This document shows, one piece after another, positions 55,196 to 64,000 of a stretch of DNA of 64,000 nt; positions within the stretch are counted from its first letter, which is position 1; each line of letters begins with the position of its first letter. Below the pieces are notes generated by a model. It was not told the DNA's origin. It saw only the letters and a list, made by a program, of their open reading frames with translations, and ran no database searches. Position numbers and translations under genes: made by a program. The stretch is from NCBI RefSeq assembly GCF_000276665.1, contig NW_004955460.1, positions 1,262,638-1,326,637 on the forward strand, in the 5' to 3' direction. This DNA is from Chinchilla lanigera (taxonomy: Eukaryota > Chordata > Mammalia > Rodentia > Chinchillidae).

Positions 55196-56774
55196 AAGAA
55201 GGCATCTTCCTTTCAAACTTCCCCCAAAAATATTTGTGCTCATTTTCAAAATAAAAACAATCAGGAAGAATTCTGACAGGTTTCTGCCCTAGACTTCTGA
55301 TCATGGCTCATGTTTCTGATGAAATTGGAGAATGTTTTGACCATTCCAGGAAGCATCACTGGAGGACAAGGAGGATGGGCTCTTTGGTTCTACCAGAAAG
55401 CTTCAAGCGCTCAATGGTTTTCTTAAAGAAAGCAAAGGACAGTGCTTTATGTGCTTGGATGCTGAGAGTCCTTTTGAGCATGGAAACCACAATTAAGCAA
55501 TTATGACTGCATTATTAAAGATATGTAACTACCCTATATGAATAATGTATCTATTGTTTTACCTGCAATTAGTGCCTACTATTTAAGAATGATAAATTTT
55601 TCATAAATTTTAAAATCTGGATGATGACTATCACCTCTCAGCTCCCAGCTCACCTTCCACTAGCCACTTCCTCATCCAGAAAGAAGTGGAGGAAACAGTT
55701 TCCCTCTGTGTCAGGCGTTTTTGACAGCAGTGGAAATGTGACAGAGAATAAGAGACAAGATCAGTGCCTTCATAGACACATGTGAAGACAGTAGATACTT
55801 AAATGTGAAATCACAAGTCACTGGGAAATGCTCCACCATCCAAGCCCTGAGAACAGAGGGGATGATAGGGGCCATCAAGTCAGGATGTAGAAGGAGGACA
55901 GGAGTTATTCAAGCAAAAGGAAAATCTTCTATGCAGCACACATTTCAAGGGAAGAGATTTCCCAGGAAGGAAGTGTGAGGATCTAGAGGAGGCTCGGGAG
56001 CCCCATGAAGCACTTGCCAAGCCATACGATGGGGATTTAATTTTCTCCTTAGAGCAAAGAAAACCCAAAAAGGGTCCAGACAGGGGACTGATACTATCAA
56101 ATTTGCACTGCTGAGAGACTCACGGATTGGGTCACTGTACAGAACAGAACAGAAGGAAGGGCTACCTCTGTTTCTGACAGTTTGACTGACTTGAGACTTT
56201 GCTGGACAATATACATAGGACTTTTACTAAAAATAGAGTTTTTAATGTGTTATCTTGAACTGGATTTTTTTTTAAAATATGGGAGAGACAAAACAAAACT
56301 GACAATAGTTTAAATCAACAGGTCTTAAAATACAGTCTATGGGTTCACAAGACTCCCCCAAGGATTTTCCAAGGAGGCTGAGAAGGCATAGCCACTTTCA
56401 CTGTAAGTGAAAGATATGCAATGATGTCACTGTAAGACATCATTTATTTACCTTTCACTGTGTTAGACTTACCTCTGCTACCGCCACAGTGAAGGTGGGC
56501 AAAACTGTATTAAGATAGTGACACAAGCCTGTAGACGCTTCACAATAAACAGAAAATGCTGGTTCCTCCTAAAAATATCCCTGATGAGATAGTTGAAATT
56601 CATTTTATGAGTCTCACCCTGAGGAATTAGACCTTTTGGTATTTTCTGTGATGACCTAGGAAGTAAACATACAAAGCACTTCCATGCTGCAGAAGTAGAA
56701 ATGTTGTCTGAGGAGAAACAATTCTGAGATTGCTGCATTCATGACTGAACTGGCCACTTCTCCCCCAAATGCCA
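55196..56774. other. Unidentified single-copy sequence
   Basis: About 1.6 kb without a recognised repeat. A 67-codon forward frame (55303-55506) starts well (MAHVSDEIGECF) but has no domain or homologue that I know. A retrocopy fragment cannot be excluded. Confidence 0.4.
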
Positions 56775-57324
56775 TTTTTAAAAATATTTTTTAAATTTTT
56801 TAATTAATTAAGTTTATGGGTAATTTTAGGTATACATAATAATCACATTCATCATAGGGAATTTGTACTTGTAATGATATATCTTGATTCTTTTTTCTTC
56901 CATTCCCCTCCCCTCTCTTCAACCCCTATTCTCCTCCTTATTTACAAAAGCTTTGCTTCCATTTGTCCTTCCTTTCTTCCTTCTTTCTTTTCCCTCCTTC
57001 CTTTCCCCTTCCTCCACCCATCTGAGCATTCTTCCTATTTCACAATATGTATTATACATTTTGATCCTTATTTACACTTCTGATTTCTTACATCACAGAA
57101 ACAATGTGGTATTTACACATGTGTGTCTGATTTATTTCACTTGAGTATGGTCTCAGTGTGCATCCATTTATCTAGAAATGCCTCAAGTCTATCCTTCTTT
57201 ATGGCTAAATAGTACTCCATTGTATTCTTTAAAAACACATTTTCTTTACCCATTCATTGATCGATGGGCATTTGGGATGTTTCCAAGATTTAGCTATCAC
57301 AAACTGTGCCATGAAAACACTACT
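56775..57324 (-). mobile_element. 5'-truncated LINE-1, antisense
   Basis: On the plus strand it starts with the T-rich tail, then the reverse complement of 'acaaattccctatgatgaat' as at 11200, then a pyrimidine-rich stretch (56890-57015, the antisense of the purine-rich 3' UTR), then the reverse complement of the ORF2 end ('cagccataaagaa...' region) to about 57324. Same family as the 2905-11270 element. Confidence 0.88.
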
Positions 57325-57479
57325 TTTCACTGAAAGAACAATTCAAAAACTTTCATCATTCAGATTTGGCAATTTTCAGACACTTTCTTGAAAATGACTG
57401 AAAGAAGTTTTTCACTTTCTTCCAAAAGAGGAAAGAAAGTAAGAACAAAGAAAGAAAGAAAGAAAATAACTGATAGAAT

Positions 57480-57880
57480 TCATTGCCAATGACTACACTG
57501 ACATTTTCAAACAAAAATCAAAATTTCAGGAAACAACCACTACAGTGACTTCTCTGTAAGTCAAGGCTCTTCTCATGCAAGCAGTGGCTGTTTTTAAAAA
57601 TATATTGTGTAATGAAATGTGTCAGTAATTGAAAGATCTGCACAACTCGGTGAACCAATATTGTCTAATTGACCAATAGTTAATCTCTAAATTCACATGT
57701 GAGCTAAAGACCCATCTAAATTATAAAATAGAGCAAATGAATTTTAATGTAATGGAGAACAAAAAAGTCAGTGGATCAAAAAATAGTCACAAGTCTCTGA
57801 AAACACTACCAAATACTCCACCCTTTTCTGACCACATCTCTTCTGTAGGACTGGAATTTTTTTAAAGAAACTAAACTACC
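57480..57880 (+). pseudogene. Degenerate hAT-transposase/ZBED-like fragment
   Basis: With stops, the forward translation includes LHNSVNQY, DQ, MNFNVMENKK and LPNTPPFSD. In order these resemble the C-terminal part of domesticated hAT-transposase-type proteins (ZBED/FAM200-like: LCNSVNQYF, then PMDFNV, then LPFPTTYLC). It is short and broken. A retrocopy of such a gene or a transposon relic are both possible. Assignment is from memory and tentative. Confidence 0.35.
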
Positions 57881-57987
57881 AAAACCTATCAGAATAAGTA
57901 TGTACAGAAGCATCCATGTGAGGCTATAGCTGTCTTCTATTTAATCAGATACTAAAAACATTTGCAAAAATGTAAAAGAATCTTAAG

Positions 57988-58047
57988 AGGCTCCTGTCTT
58001 GGTCTCCTGAGTAGCTGAACTATAGGTGTGTGTCACCACACTGTACT
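57988..58047 (-). mobile_element. B1-type SINE fragment, antisense
   Basis: 'ggctcctgtcttggtctcct', 'gagtagctgaactataggtg' and 'tgtgtcaccacactgtac' are the antisense head of a B1-like monomer only. Confidence 0.6.
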
Positions 58048-58321
58048 AAAACAACCTCACCTTCCTTAAGAGTTCTTTGGCTTTGCTTTAGAAAACAGTT
58101 ACTTTTTCATTAAATTAACTTATATTAACATGAGATAAATTTGTTCACGTTATATTTAAATGAATTTAGATACAAATGTTAAAACTTCAAATTTTCACCT
58201 CTTAATTCCTAAACATTGATATAAGAAGTACTTTAGGGCTATTAAATTTTAATATTATATTCTTAAAGTCCTGAGACCAAAATCTTTAGAAATGGGGTCC
58301 TCAAAAAAAATTGTAAAGGAT

Positions 58322-58734
58322 TATTATGCTTATGCCTAGATGTCCCCCAAAGCCTCATGTGCTCACAGGGGGGGTTTTCATAGCTGGCTGGATATAGGGT
58401 GTCTGATACTGGGATTAAAGATGTGTGGTACTAAATCAGTCCTCTGCTTGGAATTAGCATAGTTCCGGATGGCACCACCCAAAAGGCTGGTAACCTGGAT
58501 GGGATAAAAGAGAAAAGCAGGCTGGCTGCTTACTGCTTACTGCTCCACTGCTTCCTGCCTGCCACACCATGGACTGTTGCTCCTCTGCGATTCCCCTCTT
58601 CCCCGCCACCTTCTCTTGGAGCCAGATGGCTACAAACTGAAACCTTTACAAATTGTGAATAAAATAAACCTTTCCTCCATTAACTTGTGAGTGTCAGATA
58701 TTTTGCCCCAGCAACAACAACAAAAAATAAGACA
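58322..58734 (+). mobile_element. MaLR-type solo LTR, sense
   Basis: 'tgcctagatgtcccccaaag', 'cctcatgtgctcacaggggg', 'ggagccagatggctacaaac', 'aaaataaacctttcctccat', 'gtgagtgtcagatattttgc' and final 'aagaca'. Same family as 16954 and 48166. No 5-bp duplication is clear. Instead a longer near-repeat flanks it at a distance (58268 and 58738). Confidence 0.85.
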
Positions 58735-59509
58735 AGGGTCCTGAGAACAAAATCTTGGGGACTGTTGTGCTGTATAGCTGAACAGAATTATTACAGTTTA
58801 CCATGAAAGCAATATCCAGGATAAAGACTTGTATGCAGGTATTTTCAGGAAGGAGATCTCAGGAATACAGGGACAGTGAGCAGAAAGGAAAGGAAAACAA
58901 TCAGTTGAACAATGGCACAGGAATGACAAGGAGGCTTCTGTCCATCTGAGTGGAATAGTTCTCAGATCCTTTGCCCAGGGCATGAGAGCCCTTGGTTCAT
59001 TTTCTTCCTTCCTTTTTTGGCCCAAGTTGTCTCTGTAGATCTTCACATTCTGTGTTTTCTCATTTCCAGGCTTGTATGCTAAGATATTTTACAGCACAGT
59101 GTCCATGGGCAGAAAATGAGAGGTATAAAGCAGATATCTCAAAGCATGATACGCTACAGTTATACCAGGAAGAAACTGGCTGGAGCCTGATGACCTGGTG
59201 GTGGGAACAGCCTTTGACTTTGTGTGAAAGTCTATTGGAGGAAAAAAGCCCTCCAAGTCTCTCATTTTTACGATTTCTCCTGGTGTTCTGTATGATATGC
59301 TTGGTCTGGATTCCAGCATTACCCCAGAGAACTTTTTAGCTACCCTAGACCATCTCAGCACCACATGCCTGGAGTGATACTGTAGAATAAGGTCCAGAGA
59401 CTGCATGAGCTGTGGACATATTCTAGACAAACATGCATTGGGTGGTCAGGATTTTTGGTGATCAGAACCATGCCAATAGCAATAGCACTAATAAAAAGAG
59501 ATTATGAGT
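58735..59509. other. Unidentified sequence
   Basis: No repeat recognised. Frames at 58992-59339 (+, 115 codons) and 59089-59430 (-, 113 codons) overlap and lack domains. Confidence 0.4.
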
Positions 59510-60331
59510 TGCTATGGTTTCTATCTAATGTTCCCTAAAAGTTTCATGTGCTCAGAGTTGAGGCTTTTAAAAAATTTTAGTCATTTTATTTGTATGTATA
59601 CAGACATAGAGGCATACCTCAGAATTACTGCATGTTCAGTTCCCGATCACCACAACAAATCAAATATCATAGTGAAACAAGTCACATGAATTTTTTGGTT
59701 TTCTAGTACATATAATAAACATATTTGTACTCTACTATAGTATACTAATGTGCAATAGCATTATGTCTAAAAATGTGCATGCCTTAATTTAAAATACTTT
59801 ATTGCTAAAAATGCTGACTTTCCCCAGATTGTAATGTTTAACTAGTGAAGTGTCTCTCTTATCTTCGTATTCATGGCTACTGGCTGATCAGAGTACTGGT
59901 TGCTATACTTTGTGTGGCTACAGCAATTTGTTAAAATAAGTTTGAACATTGACTGATTCCTCCTTTCATGGCACATTTCTTAGTGGCATTCAATTTGATT
60001 TGGTAACTCTCTAGAGGTACACTTTTGGATAGTAATTGGATCATGGGGTGCTCTACTTATCAGTGGATTAATCCATTCAAGGGTTCACAGCTGAATGCAC
60101 TATCAGGAGGCAGGGTCTTATTGGAAGAGAAGGATCACTTGGGGTGTGACCTTCAAGGGTGTACTCTTGTTCCCCATGCCTCTCTTCTCTCTCTTCACAC
60201 TGATAGCCAGGAGGTGAGCAGCATTGCTCTGCCCCTGGACTGAACCCACTAAAGCCATCAGCAAGTATACTTCTCCTTTAAGTTTCATGTGTCAGGTATT
60301 TTGTCCCAGAAACAGTAAAGTAGATGGGACA
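59510..60331 (+). mobile_element. MaLR-type LTR, sense, split by a DNA transposon
   Basis: The left end 'tgctatggtttctatctaat', 'gtttcatgtgctcagagttg' (59510-59571) and the right part from about 60023 ('tagtaattggatcatggggt', 'cagtggattaatccattcaa', 'tgtcaggtattttgtcccag' to 'agatgggaca') form one LTR of the family seen at 48166 and 58322, interrupted at 59572-60022. Confidence 0.8.
59572..60022 (+). mobile_element. DNA transposon remnant (Tc1/mariner-like, family uncertain)
   Basis: 'agaggcatacctcagaatta', 'atgaattttttggttttcta', 'tgtgcaatagcattatgtct' and 'aaaatactttattgctaaaa' match a nonautonomous mammalian DNA element whose consensus I remember with these same blocks. It lies inside the LTR, so it inserted later. 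Exact family and ends not resolved. Confidence 0.6.
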
Positions 60332-60834
60332 TCTTTTTTCCCTCAAAGTACAGGCTTTCCTGTTAAAGTTCTCCTGAGAGTAAGAGAGACAGAGGAGGAA
60401 AATGAAATTAGGAGGGGAAAAAAGGGACTAAAATGGAAAGCTGTCACAATTAGGGATGCTGAAAGACTTTAGTGACATTTTTACATTTTCTTAATTCTAA
60501 AGCAGAATAACTGACTATGCCCCAGTAGGGACTGAGATTAATCTCTGCCCTACTAAAATAAATTGCATTTGTTTTTGTTTATTTGGATAGTAATCATAAA
60601 ATAATTATATTTGTAATTGCCCCATTTGCACAATGTTGCCTACAGAAAGAGGGAAAACTTTTCTTGAATATTGATTAATTTAGTTTAGTCATTTAGGTAT
60701 AAAACTCTGTAGGTCGTACGATATACCCACCATATGCATTTTATATGTGATATTATGTTGTAGTACATAAACAGTTATAAGTACCTGTTTTGTTTTATGA
60801 GTATTACATTATATACATCTAACTTTTAAAAGCT
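60332..60834. other. Unidentified AT-rich sequence
   Basis: No repeat or exon recognised. Confidence 0.4.
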
Positions 60835-61030
60835 CAGGTTATCTTGGCTCCAAATTTTCTATTTATATTATCTTTGGCAAAGTATTTCACAGAACTTAAA
60901 CTTTACTTTAAAGCCTCATTTCACAAATAGATAAATTAATAATACCTGCCTCATAAGTATGTCTGGAGAAAGTATGTATAGATTCACTGAAAGATTATAT
61001 ATGCTCAATAAAAGTATTATTATTCTGTAA
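60835..61030 (+). mobile_element. MIR SINE, sense
   Basis: 'aaagcctcatttcacaaata', 'aataatacctgcctcataag', 'tatgctcaataaaagtatta' and the final 'ttattattctg' follow the MIR core and 3' end. Confidence 0.75.
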
Positions 61031-61606
61031 TAAATGCACAGAAATTAAATTAAGTGGAATGGTCAAACCATTCTCCTTTCTTTCCTTCTTCCTCTCCTTT
61101 CTTTTTTCCGGAAGAAAATAACTGAAATTCAAAAACTGTCCAATGTGTGAGTGCTCTGGTAACAAGGAAAGTCTTTCCCATTTTTTCACCATCCCAGCTG
61201 ATTTGACCACTTTAGCAATTGTGGGACAGACCATTTTCTAGGTTTTGCTAAAATATACCCAATTTCCTAAAAACATAGCTAAAACACACAAATAAGTAAT
61301 TCTCATGTTAGAATGTGATGTAATTAAAACATTGCTTCCAGATAGCAAAGAATCTTCTTCTGTTACTCTGTGTTCCTTGGTATAAAATCTTACTCCTAGC
61401 TGCAAAACAGTTTTCTCTTTCATGGTGTGCAACTTCACTATATGTCTTGAGGAGACTTCAGTTGATTTGAGGAGTAATAAATTTCTGCATTTCTAGAAAA
61501 TTATCTTTATCAATCGCGCTTTATACCATTCTATCCATTTTTTCTTCTCTCAAAGCCAATGTGATGTATATTGCTCTTTCCTATATCCTGTATATATTTA
61601 CTTTAA
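61031..61606. other. Unidentified sequence
   Basis: No repeat recognised, apart from a pyrimidine run at about 61073-61108. Confidence 0.4.
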
Positions 61607-61665
61607 GATACACACCTGTAGTCCCAGAACTCTGGGAGGCTGCGGAAGGATGTAACTCAGTAAGA
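61607..61665 (+). mobile_element. B1/ID dimer fragment, internally deleted
   Basis: 'cacctgtagtcccagaactc' and 'tgggaggctgcggaaggatg' join directly to the ID-like 'tgtaactcagtaag', so most of the B1 body and linker are missing. Confidence 0.6.
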
Positions 61666-61669
61666 AGAA

Positions 61670-61910
61670 AACAATATAAATAACACAGTGGAAAATACTC
61701 GAAAAAGAAAATCTAAGAAGATAAAATAGAAATGCCCAACAAGCATATGAAAAAGATGTTCAAGTTCACTAACGCATCACACTATGAATAAATGTTAAAG
61801 ACCAATGTTGTTAAGTGTTAGAGAAGACAAGGCTGCATGACACACTTGACTCCACAGTTCTTTGGCAATGAGAGAGCGTAAAACATAAATTGTGCAGGAT
61901 GATTTTTCAA
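61670..61910 (+). mobile_element. LINE-1 ORF2 fragment, sense
   Basis: 'atgcccaacaagcatatgaa', 'aaagatgttcaagttcacta', 'gttgttaagtgttagagaag' correspond to the L1 ORF2 C-terminal region. Strongly diverged (L1M-type). Confidence 0.7.
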
Positions 61911-62544
61911 TATCATTCAAAATTGCACATTTTCATTCCTCATGACGCAATGGTGCTTTGTTTACTTTGCTTGTCAATAGATTTTGTAGTTCCCCATGTC
62001 ATGCTAAACCCATATTAATCCTGCGGATATTAATGAATGTAAATAGGGTGGAAATGCATAAATATTGCAGAATCTTTGGTTTCATTCTCTGTAGAACACA
62101 AGATAATTTAAGCTCACTGGATGCTGAGGTACCATTTCATGACTTTCTTCTCTCAAAACCTCAAATGATATTTTCTTTCAGTTAAAACAAAACAATTCTT
62201 TTATCAATATTCATTATTTCTCCACTTGGTCTCCATCCTCCAAAAGGAAATTAAAACATTTAATCAAGGAACTGGAGGCATAGCAAGATAAGACAGGTAA
62301 GACAAATGACACAGAGGGAAAACAAGGTTAAATTACAAAGTCAAAACAGGAATTCGGTCACGTTTTTATGCCATTCTATTACCTTGTAAATACCAGGACT
62401 CAGAATTTGGTTCTAAGCATCCAAAACCCAAAGAGTAGAGAGAGTCAGGTTCCATTACATCACTGCAGTATCCCTAAAACAGTACATATCAATCAGTCAG
62501 GAGAGCCTCAGCTTGTCCTTATACTTAATATAAGGAATAAACTT
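61911..62544. other. Unidentified sequence with a possible conserved block
   Basis: No repeat recognised. 61960-62170 ('ccatattaatcctgcggata', 'tgcataaatattgcagaatc', 'cacaagataatttaagctca') is AT-rich and unique-looking, a weak candidate noncoding element. Confidence 0.3.
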
Positions 62545-62722
62545 CCCCAGGTTCCTCAGAGAAAGAGATAGAAAGGGAAGATGGGAAGATATAGGAGGGC
62601 AGAGAGTGGAAGAGAAAGTCAAAAGGGTCAAGGTATAATACGTACATGTGCCAATTCCCCAAGATGAATGTAACTACGGTGCATACATTTTGAAACTAAT
62701 TTGAAAAATAAGACTAGGGTCA
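62545..62722 (+). mobile_element. LINE-1 3' UTR end, sense, truncated
   Basis: Purine-rich 'agagaaagagatagaaaggg' leads to 'gtgccaattccccaagatga' and 'gcatacattttgaaactaat', the same 3' end as at 11186-11265. Confidence 0.8.
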
Positions 62723-63039
62723 TGCTGCAAAGCATGCCCCCACAGCAGCCTTATAATGCACAGCAGCTCCTTTTAGTAGACTGCTGTTGCAACTTTGCGT
62801 AGGAGTACAAAAAGTACACCGTGATTCTTTAAAATCTATTAAATGGAGATGGAGATGCAACTCCATTCAGTCTAGGAACACAGCTCTCTGGCCAATCTGC
62901 TCCAACAAAACACGATTTTTTTCAGAGGTTGCAAATAGGTTTCCCCTGGAACAGACACTGGGCCTGAAATAGTTTGTTTGGTCACAATAACACAGGTCTA
63001 AACTGAACATGTAAAGGTTGGGTAAATGTACCCAAAAAA
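62723..63039. other. Unidentified sequence
   Basis: No repeat or exon recognised. Confidence 0.4.
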
Positions 63040-63199
63040 TCCAGATTTTTCAGCACTTGTTAAGGAATTGGTTTGAGTCCTTCCTTAGCAATTTAACAGG
63101 GCCTATATCAAAATTAGAAAAGTATTAAAAAGGTGGGGATGCATCTCAATGTGAAGGCCCTGTGTTTAATCCCCAGTACTGCAAAAATAAATAAATCCT
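63040..63199 (+). mobile_element. Dimeric B1/ID SINE, sense, diverged
   Basis: Eroded B1 half ('agcaatttaacagggcctat') and ID half ('aggtggggatgcatctcaat', 'gtttaatccccagtactgc') with an 'aaataaataaat' tail. Confidence 0.72.
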
Positions 63200-63723
63200 C
63201 AGGTGCTCTAATACCCTGCCCACAGTGGTGATCTGTAAGTCAGGAGAAATGAGTTGCTAAGGCAGCACTTCCCAAACACTCTTTCCCTCAACCATGCTTT
63301 CTGCCAGCTCTGGAACAGCCATATATTTAATGTCAGCCCTCCCAGAGAATTATTTTGTTATCTGTGAAGTAGAGCTGTGCACTGTCCCGGCCAAATAAGC
63401 CCATCTATTGGCACACCTCTAAAACTATGCTATAGTGCATCTGCTTAGACCCAAGAAAGCAACTTTAAGAGTCAAAATGTCTAAAACATAATTTGGAGCC
63501 ACAAGAAAGTATGGTCAAGTGGAGGATACACACCCTTTCCCTAGAGGAGCATGTACACTTTCCTCTGTTCAAGCACTTACCACCAGAAGTACTTCCTGTC
63601 GTCAGGGACACATGGGAGGATAGCTGGAGAAGAATCACCCCTTCCAGTTTCCCTAGGTGTAGCGACTCCATCAGTTCCCCATCTTTGCACCCCTCATTCC
63701 CATCCAGGACCTATTAGCTATGT
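63200..63723. other. Unidentified sequence
   Basis: No repeat recognised. Overlapping frames at 63465-63736 lack domains. Confidence 0.4.
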
Positions 63724-64000
63724 GCAGCACTTTTGAAACTTTTTAATCTCAAGACTCCTTTACACTCTTAAAAATCATTGAGGACCCCAAAGAGGTCTTG
63801 TTTATGTGGATTATAACCACCAATGTTTTCTATATTAATTAAAAATAAAGAAAATTTGGAGCCAAGATAACCTGATAAAATGAAGGTCATTTTATCAATC
63901 AAACTCGTTCCTATTTATTAGTAAAATAGCAGGATAAATTTATTATATTTTAGCATAAATAACAGAGTTTAAATAGAAAATAATGCCCAAAAATGAAACT
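63724..64000 (+). mobile_element. Charlie-type hAT element, sense, runs off the window
   Basis: 'cacttttgaaactttttaat', 'agactcctttacactcttaa', 'aaatcattgaggaccccaaa', 'cttgtttatgtggattataa' closely follow the Charlie1/MER30-type end ('caaactttttggtctcagga'). The rest lies beyond the right edge. Confidence 0.82.

Noticed and set aside
54853..55304. Several 116-133-codon frames on both strands
   Set aside because: Created by the purine repeat. Lys/Glu/Arg or Ser/Leu/Phe repeats only.
55303..55506. Small frame beginning MAHVSDEIGECF
   Set aside because: Natural-looking start but no homologue recognised and no upstream signals. Kept as unidentified sequence.

Overview
This is an ordinary mammalian nuclear window, and I find no intact protein-coding gene, no convincing exon and no functional RNA gene in it. 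The organism is a rodent. The sequence carries tRNA-derived ID SINEs, 7SL-derived B1 SINEs and B1/ID dimers, alongside old mammalian LINE-1, L2, MIR, MaLR LTR, hAT and Tc1/mariner remnants. The ID copies and B1 copies do not look like mouse/rat or squirrel forms as I remember them. A castorimorph rodent such as beaver is my best guess, with low confidence. The window probably lies in a large intron or an intergenic region. Repeat families are named from memory of consensus sequences, so subfamily names are approximate.

Layout. 1-2278 is a decayed sense LINE-1 (ORF2 part), followed by an antisense MaLR LTR. 2905-11270 is a nearly full-length but dead LINE-1 (5' UTR, ORF1, ORF2, purine-rich 3' UTR) with four later insertions: a B1, an ID, a poly(A)-tailed unknown segment and an inverted LINE-1 piece. 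11276-12165 is the 3' part of an older LINE-1. From 12.2 to 25 kb there are MaLR/MLT1 LTRs (one nested in another), MER5-type hAT pieces, L2, MIR and SINEs between unidentified sequence. 25-38 kb has an MLT2-like LTR, a repeat-free AT-rich block near 27.5 kb that looks like a conserved noncoding element, L2, MIRs, SINEs and an hAT element split by an LTR. 38.2-42.4 kb is a repeat-poor, GC-richer stretch with further candidate noncoding elements. 42.4-50.2 kb holds LTRs, dimeric SINEs and a palindromic mariner remnant invaded by an ID and an LTR. 50.2-64 kb holds L2, MIRs, unusual local duplications, a tiny tRNA-Ile-derived insert, a 240-bp purine tract, LINE-1 ends, two more LTRs (one split by a DNA transposon) and a Charlie-type hAT element running off the right edge.

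There is no gene network to describe. The value lies in the nested insertion history, several precise rearrangements (inverted and direct duplications, a head-to-head mariner, a tailless tRNA fragment with an 8-bp flanking repeat), and a few repeat-free blocks that could be regulatory. I do not see a new multi-gene biological system here.
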